A program made the translations under genes and the position numbers. From Holophagaceae bacterium UBA1801 (GTDB lineage: Bacteria > Acidobacteriota > Holophagae > Holophagales > Holophagaceae), in the NCBI GenBank assembly GCA_002319925.1, contig DCFP01000086.1:1-7642 (forward strand): 7,642 nucleotides of DNA. Direction: 5' to 3'. The notes below the pieces were generated by a model. It was not told the origin of the DNA and searched no databases. It was given only the letters and a program-made list of their open reading frames with translations. Positions 1 through 6,052 of this stretch are shown piece by piece. Within the stretch, counting starts at the first letter, position 1; the number at the start of each line of letters is the position of its first letter.

Positions 1-3
1 CAT
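1..3 (-). CDS. Start codon of a gene running off the left edge (probably error-prone DNA polymerase DnaE2/ImuC)
   Basis: Only the ATG is visible. On the minus strand the imuB-like gene ends in TGA at 5..3 and an ATG occupies 3..1, giving a TGATG overlap typical of translationally coupled operon genes. In imuB-containing operons of many bacteria the next gene encodes the alpha-subunit-like polymerase DnaE2 (ImuC), which does the synthesis while ImuB acts as the clamp-bound adaptor. The identity is inferred wholly from this known gene order. No residue beyond the initiator can be read here, so another product is possible. Confidence 0.35.
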
Positions 4-1157
4 CAAGTGGCTTCAAATGCTGGTGTTGCCCATCCCGGCAGCACCGGCCGGTCCGGGAAGCGGCGGCGCAGGCGGGCCAGGGCGGGCTCCAATTCGCCCA
101 GCTTGTGGCTGAGGGGCGCCTCGAACAGCCCCCGGGGCCGGCCCAGGCCCCAGGCCAGATGCAGTTCCAGCCGGTGCACCAGGATCCGCCGGACGGCGCC
201 CTGCCGGAAGGCGGCCTCCACCTGCCGGGCCAGGACCATGGCCGGCTCGGCCAGGGCTTCCTCCGGGGCGCGCCAGCGGTGGTCCAGGCCGTCCACGTCC
301 CACCAGCGCAGGGTCAGCCGGCGCGGGCAGCGGCCGTCGTTCCAGAACCGCTCCAGGCACCAGATGGCCAGGGGCACCTCCTCGGGCAGGCAGGGGGGCT
401 CCAGGCGCCAGGGGTGCCGGGACTCGCCCACCGGGTCGGCCAGCATGGGCAGGCGCGGCCGATCCTCGCCCCGGGCCTGGGCCAGCACCCGCCGGGCCAG
501 GTCCTCGGACATCAGCTGGGCCAGGGTGGGCAGGGGCACCGGCTGCAGGTCGCCGAACCGGCGCAGGCCCAGGCGCTGGAAACGCCAGCGCAGGCGCGGG
601 GCCAGGTCGGGCATGCGGCCCAGGGGCTGGGGGGCCAGGAAGGCCGGCTCGGCGCCCTCGGGCACTTCCTCCAGGCGCACCGCCGGGCCGGTGTGCTCCA
701 GGCGGGTGGCCAGCTTGGCGGCGGTGGCGCTCCGGGACAGGCCCCCCTGGCTGACCCAGCCGGTGGACTGGGCCAGCTCCTTCTGGATGCGGGCGGCGGC
801 GTCCCGGGGGCCGCCGAACAACCGGCCGGTGCCGTCCAGCTCCACCAGGGCTTCGCCCATGTGGCCCAGCAGCCCCTGGGGCGTCCAGTGCTGGAGGAAC
901 TCCCCCAGGCTGGCCTGGGCCTCCCACCAGGTCTGGGGCGCCGGGTCCAGGACCCGCAACCCCGGCACCTGGCGCAGGGCGTGATCCATGGGATCCCCCG
1001 GCGCCACGCCTGCGGCCCGGGCCAGCCGGTTCACCAGCCACAGCGAAGGCGTGCGCCCGGAATGGGGGCTCAGGAAGGCCAGGGGCCGCTCCCGCAGACT
1101 TCCCTCCCGCTGGCACGCCAGCTGGAACGGCAGCTCGGGGACCCACATCGCCAACAC
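3..1157 (-). CDS. imuB: ImuB-like Y-family DNA polymerase homologue (mutasome subunit)
   Basis: The product has 384 residues and is related to DinB/UmuC polymerases, in the ImuB branch. ImuB works in DNA-damage-induced mutagenesis as a non-catalytic hub linking the beta clamp, ImuA and DnaE2. Visible landmarks are the N-terminal MLAMWVPELP strand, ELDGTGRLFGG (106-116), GLSRSATAAKLATRLE (139-154) and a helix-hairpin-helix-like segment around 190-235. RGLFEAP (342-348) sits where ImuB proteins carry a QxxLF-type clamp-binding motif. The catalytic acidic residues of active Y polymerases look absent: the first Asp position is hydrophobic (WVP), and the SxDE motif appears as HMGE (99-102). I chose GTG at 1157 because GGAGG (1168..1164) lies 6 nt upstream; TTG at 1154 is also possible. 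The usual family length is nearer 450-550, and the protein stops soon after the clamp motif. GC is about 75-78% in sampled lines, far above the neighbours. No imuA is found upstream within the window. Confidence 0.82.
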   Translation of the reverse strand: MLAMWVPELPFQLACQREGSLRERPLAFLSPHSGRTPSLWLVNRLARAAGVAPGDPMDHALRQVPGLRVLDPAPQTWWEAQASLGEFLQHWTPQGLLGHMGEALVELDGTGRLFGGPRDAAARIQKELAQSTGWVSQGGLSRSATAAKLATRLEHTGPAVRLEEVPEGAEPAFLAPQPLGRMPDLAPRLRWRFQRLGLRRFGDLQPVPLPTLAQLMSEDLARRVLAQARGEDRPRLPMLADPVGESRHPWRLEPPCLPEEVPLAIWCLERFWNDGRCPRRLTLRWWDVDGLDHRWRAPEEALAEPAMVLARQVEAAFRQGAVRRILVHRLELHLAWGLGRPRGLFEAPLSHKLGELEPALARLRRRFPDRPVLPGWATPAFEAT

Positions 1158-1163
1158 GGAACA

Positions 1164-1168
1164 CCTCC
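1164..1168 (-). promoter_or_regulatory. Ribosome binding site of the imuB-like gene
   Basis: GGAGG reads on the minus strand from 1168 to 1164 and is 6 nt before GTG at 1157. The in-frame ATG at 1148 would be 15 nt away, so the site favours GTG (or TTG at 1154, 9 nt away) as initiator. This start also keeps the N-terminal strand expected in the family. Confidence 0.65.
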
Positions 1169-1181
1169 AGGAGGGGTACCA

Positions 1182-1209
1182 AATATGGCGAAATTTTGGC
1201 GAAATTCAA
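1182..1209 (-). promoter_or_regulatory. Candidate imuB promoter with embedded tandem operator-like repeats
   Basis: Read on the minus strand, TTGAAT (1209..1204) resembles a -35 box and CATATT (1187..1182) a -10 box, with 16 bp between them. Transcription would start near 1174, just before the ribosome site, which fits a short leader. Two copies of AATTTCGCCA (1206..1197 and 1195..1186) fill the spacer with an 11-bp period, about one helical turn. A regulator bound there would block the promoter. imuB operons are classically LexA-controlled, but I do not recognise this repeat as a known LexA box, so the regulator is unidentified. Confidence 0.4.
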
Positions 1210-1231
1210 GAGGTGAATTTGACCGGGAGGT

Positions 1232-1263
1232 CGGGTAGGCAGCCGAATGTGCTGTACCACCCG
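1232..1263. other. Imperfect hairpin-forming dyad in the divergent intergenic region
   Basis: CGGGT (1232-1236) pairs with ACCCG (1259-1263). Inside it GCAGC (1239-1243) pairs with GCTGT (1251-1255, one G-U), leaving a small internal loop and a 7-nt apical loop. No T-run follows on either strand, so it is not a convincing intrinsic terminator. It lies upstream of the candidate imuB promoter and could be a protein-binding dyad or chance. Confidence 0.25.
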
Positions 1264-1331
1264 GGAATGATCGAAATGCAGGAGCTGAGCACGCGAAGCA
1301 GGATTCCAGCCATGGTGGTGCGATTAAAGGC

Positions 1332-1358
1332 ATGCATAGAAGGGGCCGATCTATGCAT
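1332..1358. repeat. Perfect 9-bp inverted repeat upstream of the signalling operon
   Basis: ATGCATAGA (1332-1340) and TCTATGCAT (1350-1358) are perfect inverted copies around a 9-nt centre. The half-sites lie 18 bp apart start to start, so a dimeric DNA-binding protein could contact both. The site is about 90 bp before the ATG at 1448, a reasonable place for an operator or activator site. As RNA it would form a 9-bp stem with a 9-nt loop, but the first T-run (1371-1375) is 12 nt away, so an operator seems more likely than a terminator. The cognate factor is unknown. Confidence 0.45.
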
Positions 1359-1437
1359 TAGACATCTCTGTTTTTGCTGATTTCTGCCACAGCTCCACTT
1401 GATGATTCTGGCTCGTAATCGCTTTGTGGCCTCTTCC

Positions 1438-1442
1438 GGAGG
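1438..1442 (+). promoter_or_regulatory. Ribosome binding site deciding the start of the solute-binding protein
   Basis: GGAGG is 5 nt before the ATG at 1448. It lies inside the longer reading frame that opens at 1424, so it argues for initiation at 1448 rather than further upstream. Confidence 0.7.
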
Positions 1443-1447
1443 CAGTC

Positions 1448-2410
1448 ATGCACACGATGGTCATCCTTATGCGATTGAACCGGGAACCCCCCTCCAGGCC
1501 GGTACGGGTCCGCCGGGCCGCATTCCGGGCCACGCGATGGGTCTGGACCCATGTCCTCCGCTGGGTTGGCCTGGCGGCCTTGCTGGTTTGCGCATTCAGC
1601 GGCCGGGTGGCCACGGCCGGGGAGCAGGTGATCCGCTACTTCCCCGTGGGACCGATCTACGACTACCGGTGGAAGCTGCTGGATCTGGCCCTGGATCACG
1701 CCAGGGATCTTGATGAGTCCTTCCGGCTGCAGCCCTACGCCGAGGAAATCACCCAGAACCGGGCCATGTCCCTGTTGCAATCCGGCGATCTCGAGGTCAT
1801 CGCCCTGGGCACCAATCCGGAGCGCGAGGCGCAGCTGATGCCCATCCGGTTCGACATTCTGCGGGGCATGGTGGGTTTTCGCGTGTTCCTGATCCGCGGT
1901 TCGGACCAGGCCCGCATCGCGCGCATGAACGACACGGAGCTGAGGCAGCGGCTGACCTTCGGACTCCAGCGGGACTGGGCGGATCTGCCGATCATGACCG
2001 CCAACGGCTACAAGGTGGAAACCTCCATCGATTACGCGAACCTCTTCGCCATGCTGGATGCCGGCCGTTTCGATGCCTTTCCGCGGGGCATCAACGAGAT
2101 CGCCATGGATCTTGCTTCTCATCACGAGGCCTATCCGCGCCTGGCGATGGAACGCACCAAGGCCCTGTATTTCCCATTCCCGATCTACTTCTGGGTCAAC
2201 AAGGGCAACCCGGCGCTGGCGCAGAAGATCGAGCATGGGCTCGCTCTGTCGCTGAAGGATGGCTCCTTCAAGAGGCTCTTCCTGACCTATCACGCGGAGG
2301 AAATCGCCGCGATGCGGAAGTACCACCGGCATGTCATCCGGCTCGCCAATCCCAACCTGCCCGCCGGGGTTTCTGAAACGGATACCACGTGGTGGTGGGA
2401 TCAGAAGTAG
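1448..2410 (+). CDS. Periplasmic solute-binding protein (SBP_bac_3-like), likely sensory
   Basis: The product has 320 residues and resembles the family 3 amino-acid-type extracellular solute-binding fold. An unusually long basic N-region (1-38) precedes a hydrophobic stretch (about 39-50, VGLAALLVCAF) and a probable signal peptidase I site after ATA (57). The mature domain begins VIRYFPVGPIYDYRW. Features seen in stand-alone members of this family are QSGDLEVIALGT (111-122), a second-lobe YANLFAMLDAGRFDAFPRGI (196-215), a hydrophobic/aromatic YFPFPIYFWVNKGNPALA (241-258) and DGSFKRLF (271-278). The C-terminus is a Trp-rich tail, TTWWWDQK. No permease or ATPase gene is nearby, and a sensor kinase gene starts 36 bp downstream. 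A ligand-sensing role feeding that kinase is therefore inferred, with a small polar or amino-acid-like ligand likely but unproven. The start rests on the GGAGG site; ATG at 1469 is an alternative. Confidence 0.78.
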   Translation: MHTMVILMRLNREPPSRPVRVRRAAFRATRWVWTHVLRWVGLAALLVCAFSGRVATAGEQVIRYFPVGPIYDYRWKLLDLALDHARDLDESFRLQPYAEEITQNRAMSLLQSGDLEVIALGTNPEREAQLMPIRFDILRGMVGFRVFLIRGSDQARIARMNDTELRQRLTFGLQRDWADLPIMTANGYKVETSIDYANLFAMLDAGRFDAFPRGINEIAMDLASHHEAYPRLAMERTKALYFPFPIYFWVNKGNPALAQKIEHGLALSLKDGSFKRLFLTYHAEEIAAMRKYHRHVIRLANPNLPAGVSETDTTWWWDQK

Positions 2411-2446
2411 ACAAACCATCCACGATTCACTACCGGACCAACCTTG

Positions 2447-3925
2447 ATGCGATCCAAAGAAACCCTGGCGCGGCGCCTGATCCAGAGCATGTTCCCGTGG
2501 TTCCTGCTGATCGCCTTCGGCCTGGCGCTGGCCCAGATGGCCGTCCAGTACGTCAGCGTCAGCAACGCCATCGAGAGTGATCTGGGCTCCCTGTGCGACA
2601 CCGTCGGCCAGCCCGTGGCCCAGGCGGTATGGGAACTGGACAAGTCGAGTCTCCAAGGCCTGGCCCGGGGCATCCGGCAGAATGAGATCGCCACGGGAAT
2701 CCAGATCGAAACAGTGGATGGCCGGGTTCTGTTGGCCGATGGGCAGGTGCCGCCCGCGCAAGGGAAACCGGGTTCGATGCTTTTCAGCCTGCACAAACAG
2801 AGGGCGGTCCCTCTCTACTTCGTGTCCCAGCGCGGCCTCCGGCAAATGGTCGGGAACCTGAGGATCTACTCCAGCCCCTTCGTGGTCTGGCAGCGGATCC
2901 GCTCCAGCCTTTTCATGTCGCTGCTCAGCTTTGTCGTACTGGCCGCGGGCATGTGGCTGCTCTTCTCCGTGACCATCCGCAGCCGCGTGTCCAAGAACGT
3001 GCAGGGCGTGGCCGAAGCCATCGCGGGCTGGCAATCCCAGAGGCTCGACCAGACGGTGAACCGGATCGAGTATCCGTACCGGGATGAGCTGGGCGATCTG
3101 GTGGCAGCGCTCAATGAAAACAGATTCCGGCTTTACGAATCCGTGCGGGAGCTGAACGTCCTCAACCGCGACCAGGAGAACATCATCGCGTCGCGTACCG
3201 CGGATCTGCAGGAGGCCAAGGAACGGGCCGAGGCTGCCGACCGCATTAAGTCAGCCTTTCTCGCCACCATGTCCCACGAACTCCGGACGCCGCTGAATTC
3301 GATCATCGGTTTCACCGGGATCCTGCTGCAGGGGCTGGTGGGGCCTCTCAACGACGAGCAGAAGAAGCAGCTCGGCATGGTGCGCGACAGCTCCGTCCAT
3401 CTGCTCGAGCTGATCAACGATGTGCTCGATATTTCGAAGATCGAGGCGGGGCAGTTGGAGGTGGCCTCGGAATCCTTCGACCTCCGGGACTCCCTGCAAA
3501 AGGTGGTCCGCCATCTCGGCACCCAGGCCGCCAAGAAAGGACTCGCCCTGGAACTGGAGATGGACCCAGGGGTGGGCGACATCACCAGTGATCGGCGCAG
3601 GGTGGAGCAGGTGCTCCTGAACCTGGCCGGCAACGCCATCAAATTCACCGAACAGGGAAGGGTTGGCATTCATTGTCTGGATGCAGGCGGCGAGGTGAGA
3701 GTGGAGGTGCGCGATACGGGCATCGGCATCCGCGCCGAGGATCTGCCTGCGCTCTTCACGCCCTTCAAGCAGATCGACAGCGGACTCACGCGGAAGTACG
3801 ACGGCACGGGGCTCGGCCTCTCCATCTGCAAGCGGCTGATCGAGCTGATGGGCGGCCGCATCTGGGCGGAAAGCGCGCCAGGCAAGGGGAGCACGTTCAT
3901 CTTCATGCTGCCGAAAGGGAGATAG
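2447..3925 (+). CDS. Membrane-bound sensor histidine kinase
   Basis: The product has 492 residues. The order is TM helix 1 (about 13-32), a periplasmic segment of about 120 residues (33-152), TM helix 2 (about 153-176), a HAMP-like linker (about 177-235), a short coiled coil (about 236-270), then HisKA and HATPase_c. The phospho-accepting His is H277 in SHELRTPLN. The ATP-binding boxes are N (NLAGNAIKF, 392-400), G1 (DTGIGI, 423-428), F (FTPF, 437-440) and G2 (GTGLGL, 453-458), so the kinase looks intact. The periplasmic segment contains AVWELDKSSLQGL (60-72) and TVDGRVLLADG (89-99), resembling short sensor domains with a W-x-LD motif. It is a possible docking site for the preceding binding protein. 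ATG at 2447 is preferred over the adjacent TTG at 2444; the ribosome site is weak. There is no receiver in this protein, but one is encoded 3 bp downstream. Confidence 0.9.
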   Translation: MRSKETLARRLIQSMFPWFLLIAFGLALAQMAVQYVSVSNAIESDLGSLCDTVGQPVAQAVWELDKSSLQGLARGIRQNEIATGIQIETVDGRVLLADGQVPPAQGKPGSMLFSLHKQRAVPLYFVSQRGLRQMVGNLRIYSSPFVVWQRIRSSLFMSLLSFVVLAAGMWLLFSVTIRSRVSKNVQGVAEAIAGWQSQRLDQTVNRIEYPYRDELGDLVAALNENRFRLYESVRELNVLNRDQENIIASRTADLQEAKERAEAADRIKSAFLATMSHELRTPLNSIIGFTGILLQGLVGPLNDEQKKQLGMVRDSSVHLLELINDVLDISKIEAGQLEVASESFDLRDSLQKVVRHLGTQAAKKGLALELEMDPGVGDITSDRRRVEQVLLNLAGNAIKFTEQGRVGIHCLDAGGEVRVEVRDTGIGIRAEDLPALFTPFKQIDSGLTRKYDGTGLGLSICKRLIELMGGRIWAESAPGKGSTFIFMLPKGR

Positions 3926-3928
3926 ACC

Positions 3929-4309
3929 ATGGCGAGAAGCATTCTGTACATCGAAGACAACGAGCAGAATCTCTACCTGATCACCTTCCTGCTGAAGAGT
4001 CGAGGCCATGAGGTCGCGCAGGCCCGGAGCGGCGAAGAGGGCATTGCCCTCGCGGGCCGGAGCACGCCTGATCTGATCCTGCTTGATATCCAGCTCCCCG
4101 GCATGGATGGCTACGAGATCGCGCGCCAGTTGCGGCTCAACCCGGATCTTCGCGGTATCCCCATCGTGGCCGTCACTTCCTACGCCATGGTGGGCGACAA
4201 GGAGAAGGCCTTGGCCGCGGGCTGCGATGGCTACATCGAAAAGCCCATCAATCCTGAGACCTTCGTCAGTCAGGTCGAAGCTCATTTGAACGCGGGGGAT
4301 GTCCGATGA
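3929..4309 (+). CDS. Single-domain response regulator (DivK-like receiver)
   Basis: The product has 126 residues, just one CheY-like receiver. Acidic pocket residues E9/D10, phospho-acceptor D53 (LLDIQLPGMDGYE), T83 (AVTSYA) and K105 (YIEKPINPE) are all present, so it should be phosphorylatable. The AVTSYAMVGDKEKALAAGCDGYIEKP stretch, quoted in parts AVTSYAM and GCDGYIEKP, is typical of DivK-like or hybrid-kinase receivers. It starts 3 bp after the kinase stop, with AGGGAG 7 nt before its ATG, and its stop overlaps the next start (ATGA). It has no output domain, so it probably acts by phosphotransfer or by binding a kinase. The membrane kinase upstream is the obvious phosphodonor, by position. 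Confidence 0.9.
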   Translation: MARSILYIEDNEQNLYLITFLLKSRGHEVAQARSGEEGIALAGRSTPDLILLDIQLPGMDGYEIARQLRLNPDLRGIPIVAVTSYAMVGDKEKALAAGCDGYIEKPINPETFVSQVEAHLNAGDVR

Positions 4310-5565
4310 CCACCGTTCTGATCGCAGATGACGTGCAGGAAAATCGGTACCTCCTCGAGACCCTGTTGAAGGGAAACGGCTATGACGTCCTACTGGCCGA
4401 GCAAGGCAGGCAAGCCTTGGATATCCTCCGCAGCCAACCGGTGGATCTCATCATCTCGGACATCTTGATGCCGGTCATGGATGGTTTCACGCTTTGCAAG
4501 GAATGCAAGCTGGATGAGGCTCTCGCGAAAGTGCCGTTCATCTTCTACACGGCGACCTACACGGATGCCAAGGACGAAAAGTTCGCGCTGAGCCTGGGCG
4601 CGGATCTATTCCTGATCAAGCCGCTGCAGCCCGAGGAACTGCTGAAGCAGGTCGCGAAATTCGTGACGGATGACGCCACGGCGAAACGCCCCAATCTCCT
4701 TGGCGAGGAGATGGAGTTCTTCCGCCAGCACAACGCAGCGCTGTTCGGCAAGCTGGAAGAAAAGATGCTGGAGCTGGAGAAGGAGATCGCCGAGCGCAAG
4801 CGCGCGGAAGCCCTCACCCACGAACTCAATCTGACGCTCGAAGAACGGATCAAGGAACGCACCGCCGAACTGGAGGACACGAACCGGGAACTGGAAGCCT
4901 TCGCCTACTCCGTTTCCCACGACCTGCGGGCACCGCTCCAGCTGGTCGTCGGGTTCGGAGATCTGCTGAGCACTCACTACTCAAGCCAGCTTGATGCGAA
5001 AGGGCAGCACTTCCTCGAAGTCATCTGCTCCGAAGCCCAGCACATGGGCCAGTTGATCAATGATCTGCTGACGTTCTCGCGCATGGGGAAGAACGCCATG
5101 CAGCCCGAACGCCTCGACATGGACGTCCTCTTCAAGACCGAGTTCAATGCCTGCTCACAGTGGGAGCCGGGCAGGCTCATTGATTTCCGGGTGCAGCCGA
5201 CGCCTTCCACCATAGCGGACCACGTCTCCATCCGCCAGGTCGTGATCAACCTGCTTTCCAACGCCATCAAGTACACGCGCCCCCAGGAGCATGCCGTCAT
5301 CGAAGTGGGTGGCAAGGCGGAAGGCACCGAGAACGTCTATTGGGTGAAGGACAACGGTGTCGGATTCGACATGCAGAACGCCCAGATGCTCTTCGACGTC
5401 TTCCAGAGAATGCACAGCCAAGCCCAGTTCGAAGGCACGGGCCTGGGACTGGCCATCGTGCGGCGCATCATCCAGCGGCATGGCGGCAAGGTGTGGGCGG
5501 ACTCAGCGATCAATGCGGGGACGACGATTTTCTTCACAATTCCCTGCGCAAGAGAGATGTCTTGA
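4306..5565 (+). CDS. Receiver-coiled coil-histidine kinase (response regulator/kinase hybrid)
   Basis: The product has 419 residues and no membrane segment, so it is cytoplasmic. An N-terminal receiver (about 1-122) has D8/D9, phospho-acceptor D52 (SDILMPVMDG), T82 and K105 (FLIKP). A charged helical region (about 135-200, rich in E, K and R) looks like a signalling coiled coil. A phytochrome-type kinase follows: H205 in SVSHDLRAPLQ, N box NLLSNAIKY (315-323), G1 DNGVGF (349-354) and G2 GTGLGL (377-382). All key residues are present. Such proteins usually have kinase activity tuned by phosphorylation of their own receiver. Its ATG overlaps the stop of the upstream receiver gene by 4 bp, with GGGGGA 6 nt before it, so the two are translationally coupled. 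The substrate of H205 is not encoded nearby; the DivK-like protein is one candidate. Confidence 0.9.
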   Translation: MTTVLIADDVQENRYLLETLLKGNGYDVLLAEQGRQALDILRSQPVDLIISDILMPVMDGFTLCKECKLDEALAKVPFIFYTATYTDAKDEKFALSLGADLFLIKPLQPEELLKQVAKFVTDDATAKRPNLLGEEMEFFRQHNAALFGKLEEKMLELEKEIAERKRAEALTHELNLTLEERIKERTAELEDTNRELEAFAYSVSHDLRAPLQLVVGFGDLLSTHYSSQLDAKGQHFLEVICSEAQHMGQLINDLLTFSRMGKNAMQPERLDMDVLFKTEFNACSQWEPGRLIDFRVQPTPSTIADHVSIRQVVINLLSNAIKYTRPQEHAVIEVGGKAEGTENVYWVKDNGVGFDMQNAQMLFDVFQRMHSQAQFEGTGLGLAIVRRIIQRHGGKVWADSAINAGTTIFFTIPCAREMS

Positions 5566-5620
5566 TCGATAGAAAAGCTGGCTCTCCGTCTGTCTTTTCA
5601 TAGCTTGGTTTCGTTTCCAC

Positions 5621-5638
5621 CAGCCATCAGGATGGTTG
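5621..5638. other. Short hairpin after the kinase operon
   Basis: CAGCCAT (5621-5627) pairs with ATGGTTG (5632-5638, one G-U) around the tetraloop CAGG. It lies 56 bp past the operon stop. No T-tract follows on the plus strand, so it is at best an atypical terminator or a 3'-end stabilising stem. Confidence 0.25.
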
Positions 5639-5713
5639 TGTTGAAAGAAATCAATATCTTGCAACGGTCGCTCTTAGTAAAACCACTGGATCGGAATCTC
5701 CGAGTTCGTGAAA

Positions 5714-5760
5714 TTGCAGGCCCCCGGTTCTCCAGAGGCCCATCTGGTCATGATCTGCAA
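5714..5760. other. Nested dyads in the AT-rich gap
   Basis: TTGCAG (5714-5719) is complementary to CTGCAA (5755-5760), and within them CCAGA (5732-5736) pairs with TCTGG (5743-5747) around a 6-nt loop. Together they would fold as a two-level stem of about 47 nt with a large internal loop. This is the most GC-rich patch of the gap. It could be part of an RNA or a protein-binding site, or chance; no family is recognised. Confidence 0.22.
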
Positions 5761-5927
5761 ACCATGTTGAGGAGTGGAACATTCGAGTGGAGATTCGTGT
5801 CAATTAATCTAAAAAACTCAAGCAACCATGAACTCCAATCCACGGTCACAGGGTTACGTATTGATCTATGGCGCTGTTTTCAGAAATCTCCCGGACCATC
5901 CACGAATCAAGTCGAAACCGTCTAGGG

Positions 5928-5985
5928 AATGCCATGGATCAGTGCTCCAGTGATCAGACGGGTTCCGGTATTCATATTCGGCATT
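5928..5985. promoter_or_regulatory. Dyads and short direct repeats upstream of the efflux operon
   Basis: AATGCC (5928-5933) and GGCATT (5980-5985) are inverted copies. Between them GATCA (5937-5941) and TGATC (5951-5955) form a second dyad, and CAGTG occurs twice (5940-5944 and 5949-5953). The cluster ends about 70 bp before the adaptor ATG, where a TetR/MarR-type repressor of an RND operon would often bind. No regulator gene is visible beside it, and I recognise no known operator. Confidence 0.3.
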
Positions 5986-6044
5986 GGCTCTGAGGATGCA
6001 CAGACTGGATACCATTCCATAAGGTGATATAGGTTGTTCAACTC

Positions 6045-6052
6045 GAGGTGAG
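6045..6052 (+). promoter_or_regulatory. Ribosome binding site of the efflux adaptor gene
   Basis: GAGGTGAG precedes the ATG at 6055; the GAGG core (6045-6048) is 6 nt away. It fixes the start at 6055, which also gives a short signal peptide with a Cys. Confidence 0.65.

Noticed and set aside
7..1260. Long open frames overlapping imuB on both strands (plus 7-984, plus 105-1238, minus 13-1260)
   Set aside because: They are by-products of very high GC. Their translations are low-complexity (Gly, Ala, Pro, Arg rich) with no motifs, whereas the 3-1157 minus frame has clear Y-family landmarks.
1395..1404. CCACTTGATG, the reverse complement of the first ten bases of the window, as terminal inverted repeats around imuB
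   Set aside because: The match stops at 10 bp with no extension, there is no transposase or target duplication, and one copy is simply imuB coding sequence.
1410..1426. Possible sigma-54 promoter (TGGCTCG followed by GC) before the binding-protein gene
   Set aside because: The spacing between the GG and GC elements is one base short and the TTGC part does not match.
1358..3034. 558-codon minus-strand frame opposite the binding protein and kinase
   Set aside because: It lies antisense to two genes with unmistakable domains and has no recognisable motif or ribosome site.
3251..4285. 344-codon minus-strand frame opposite the kinase and receiver
   Set aside because: It is an antisense shadow of conserved HisKA/HATPase and receiver coding sequence, with no motifs of its own.
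5572..5599. GAAAAG/CTTTTC inverted repeat after the kinase operon as an intrinsic terminator
   Set aside because: The stem is only 6 bp, mostly A-T, with a 16-nt loop and no T-tract after it.
5605..5925. 106-codon plus-strand frame in the AT-rich gap as a hypothetical gene
   Set aside because: It has a TTG start, no ribosome site and no recognisable motif, and its composition is unlike coding neighbours. It is described under the gap instead.
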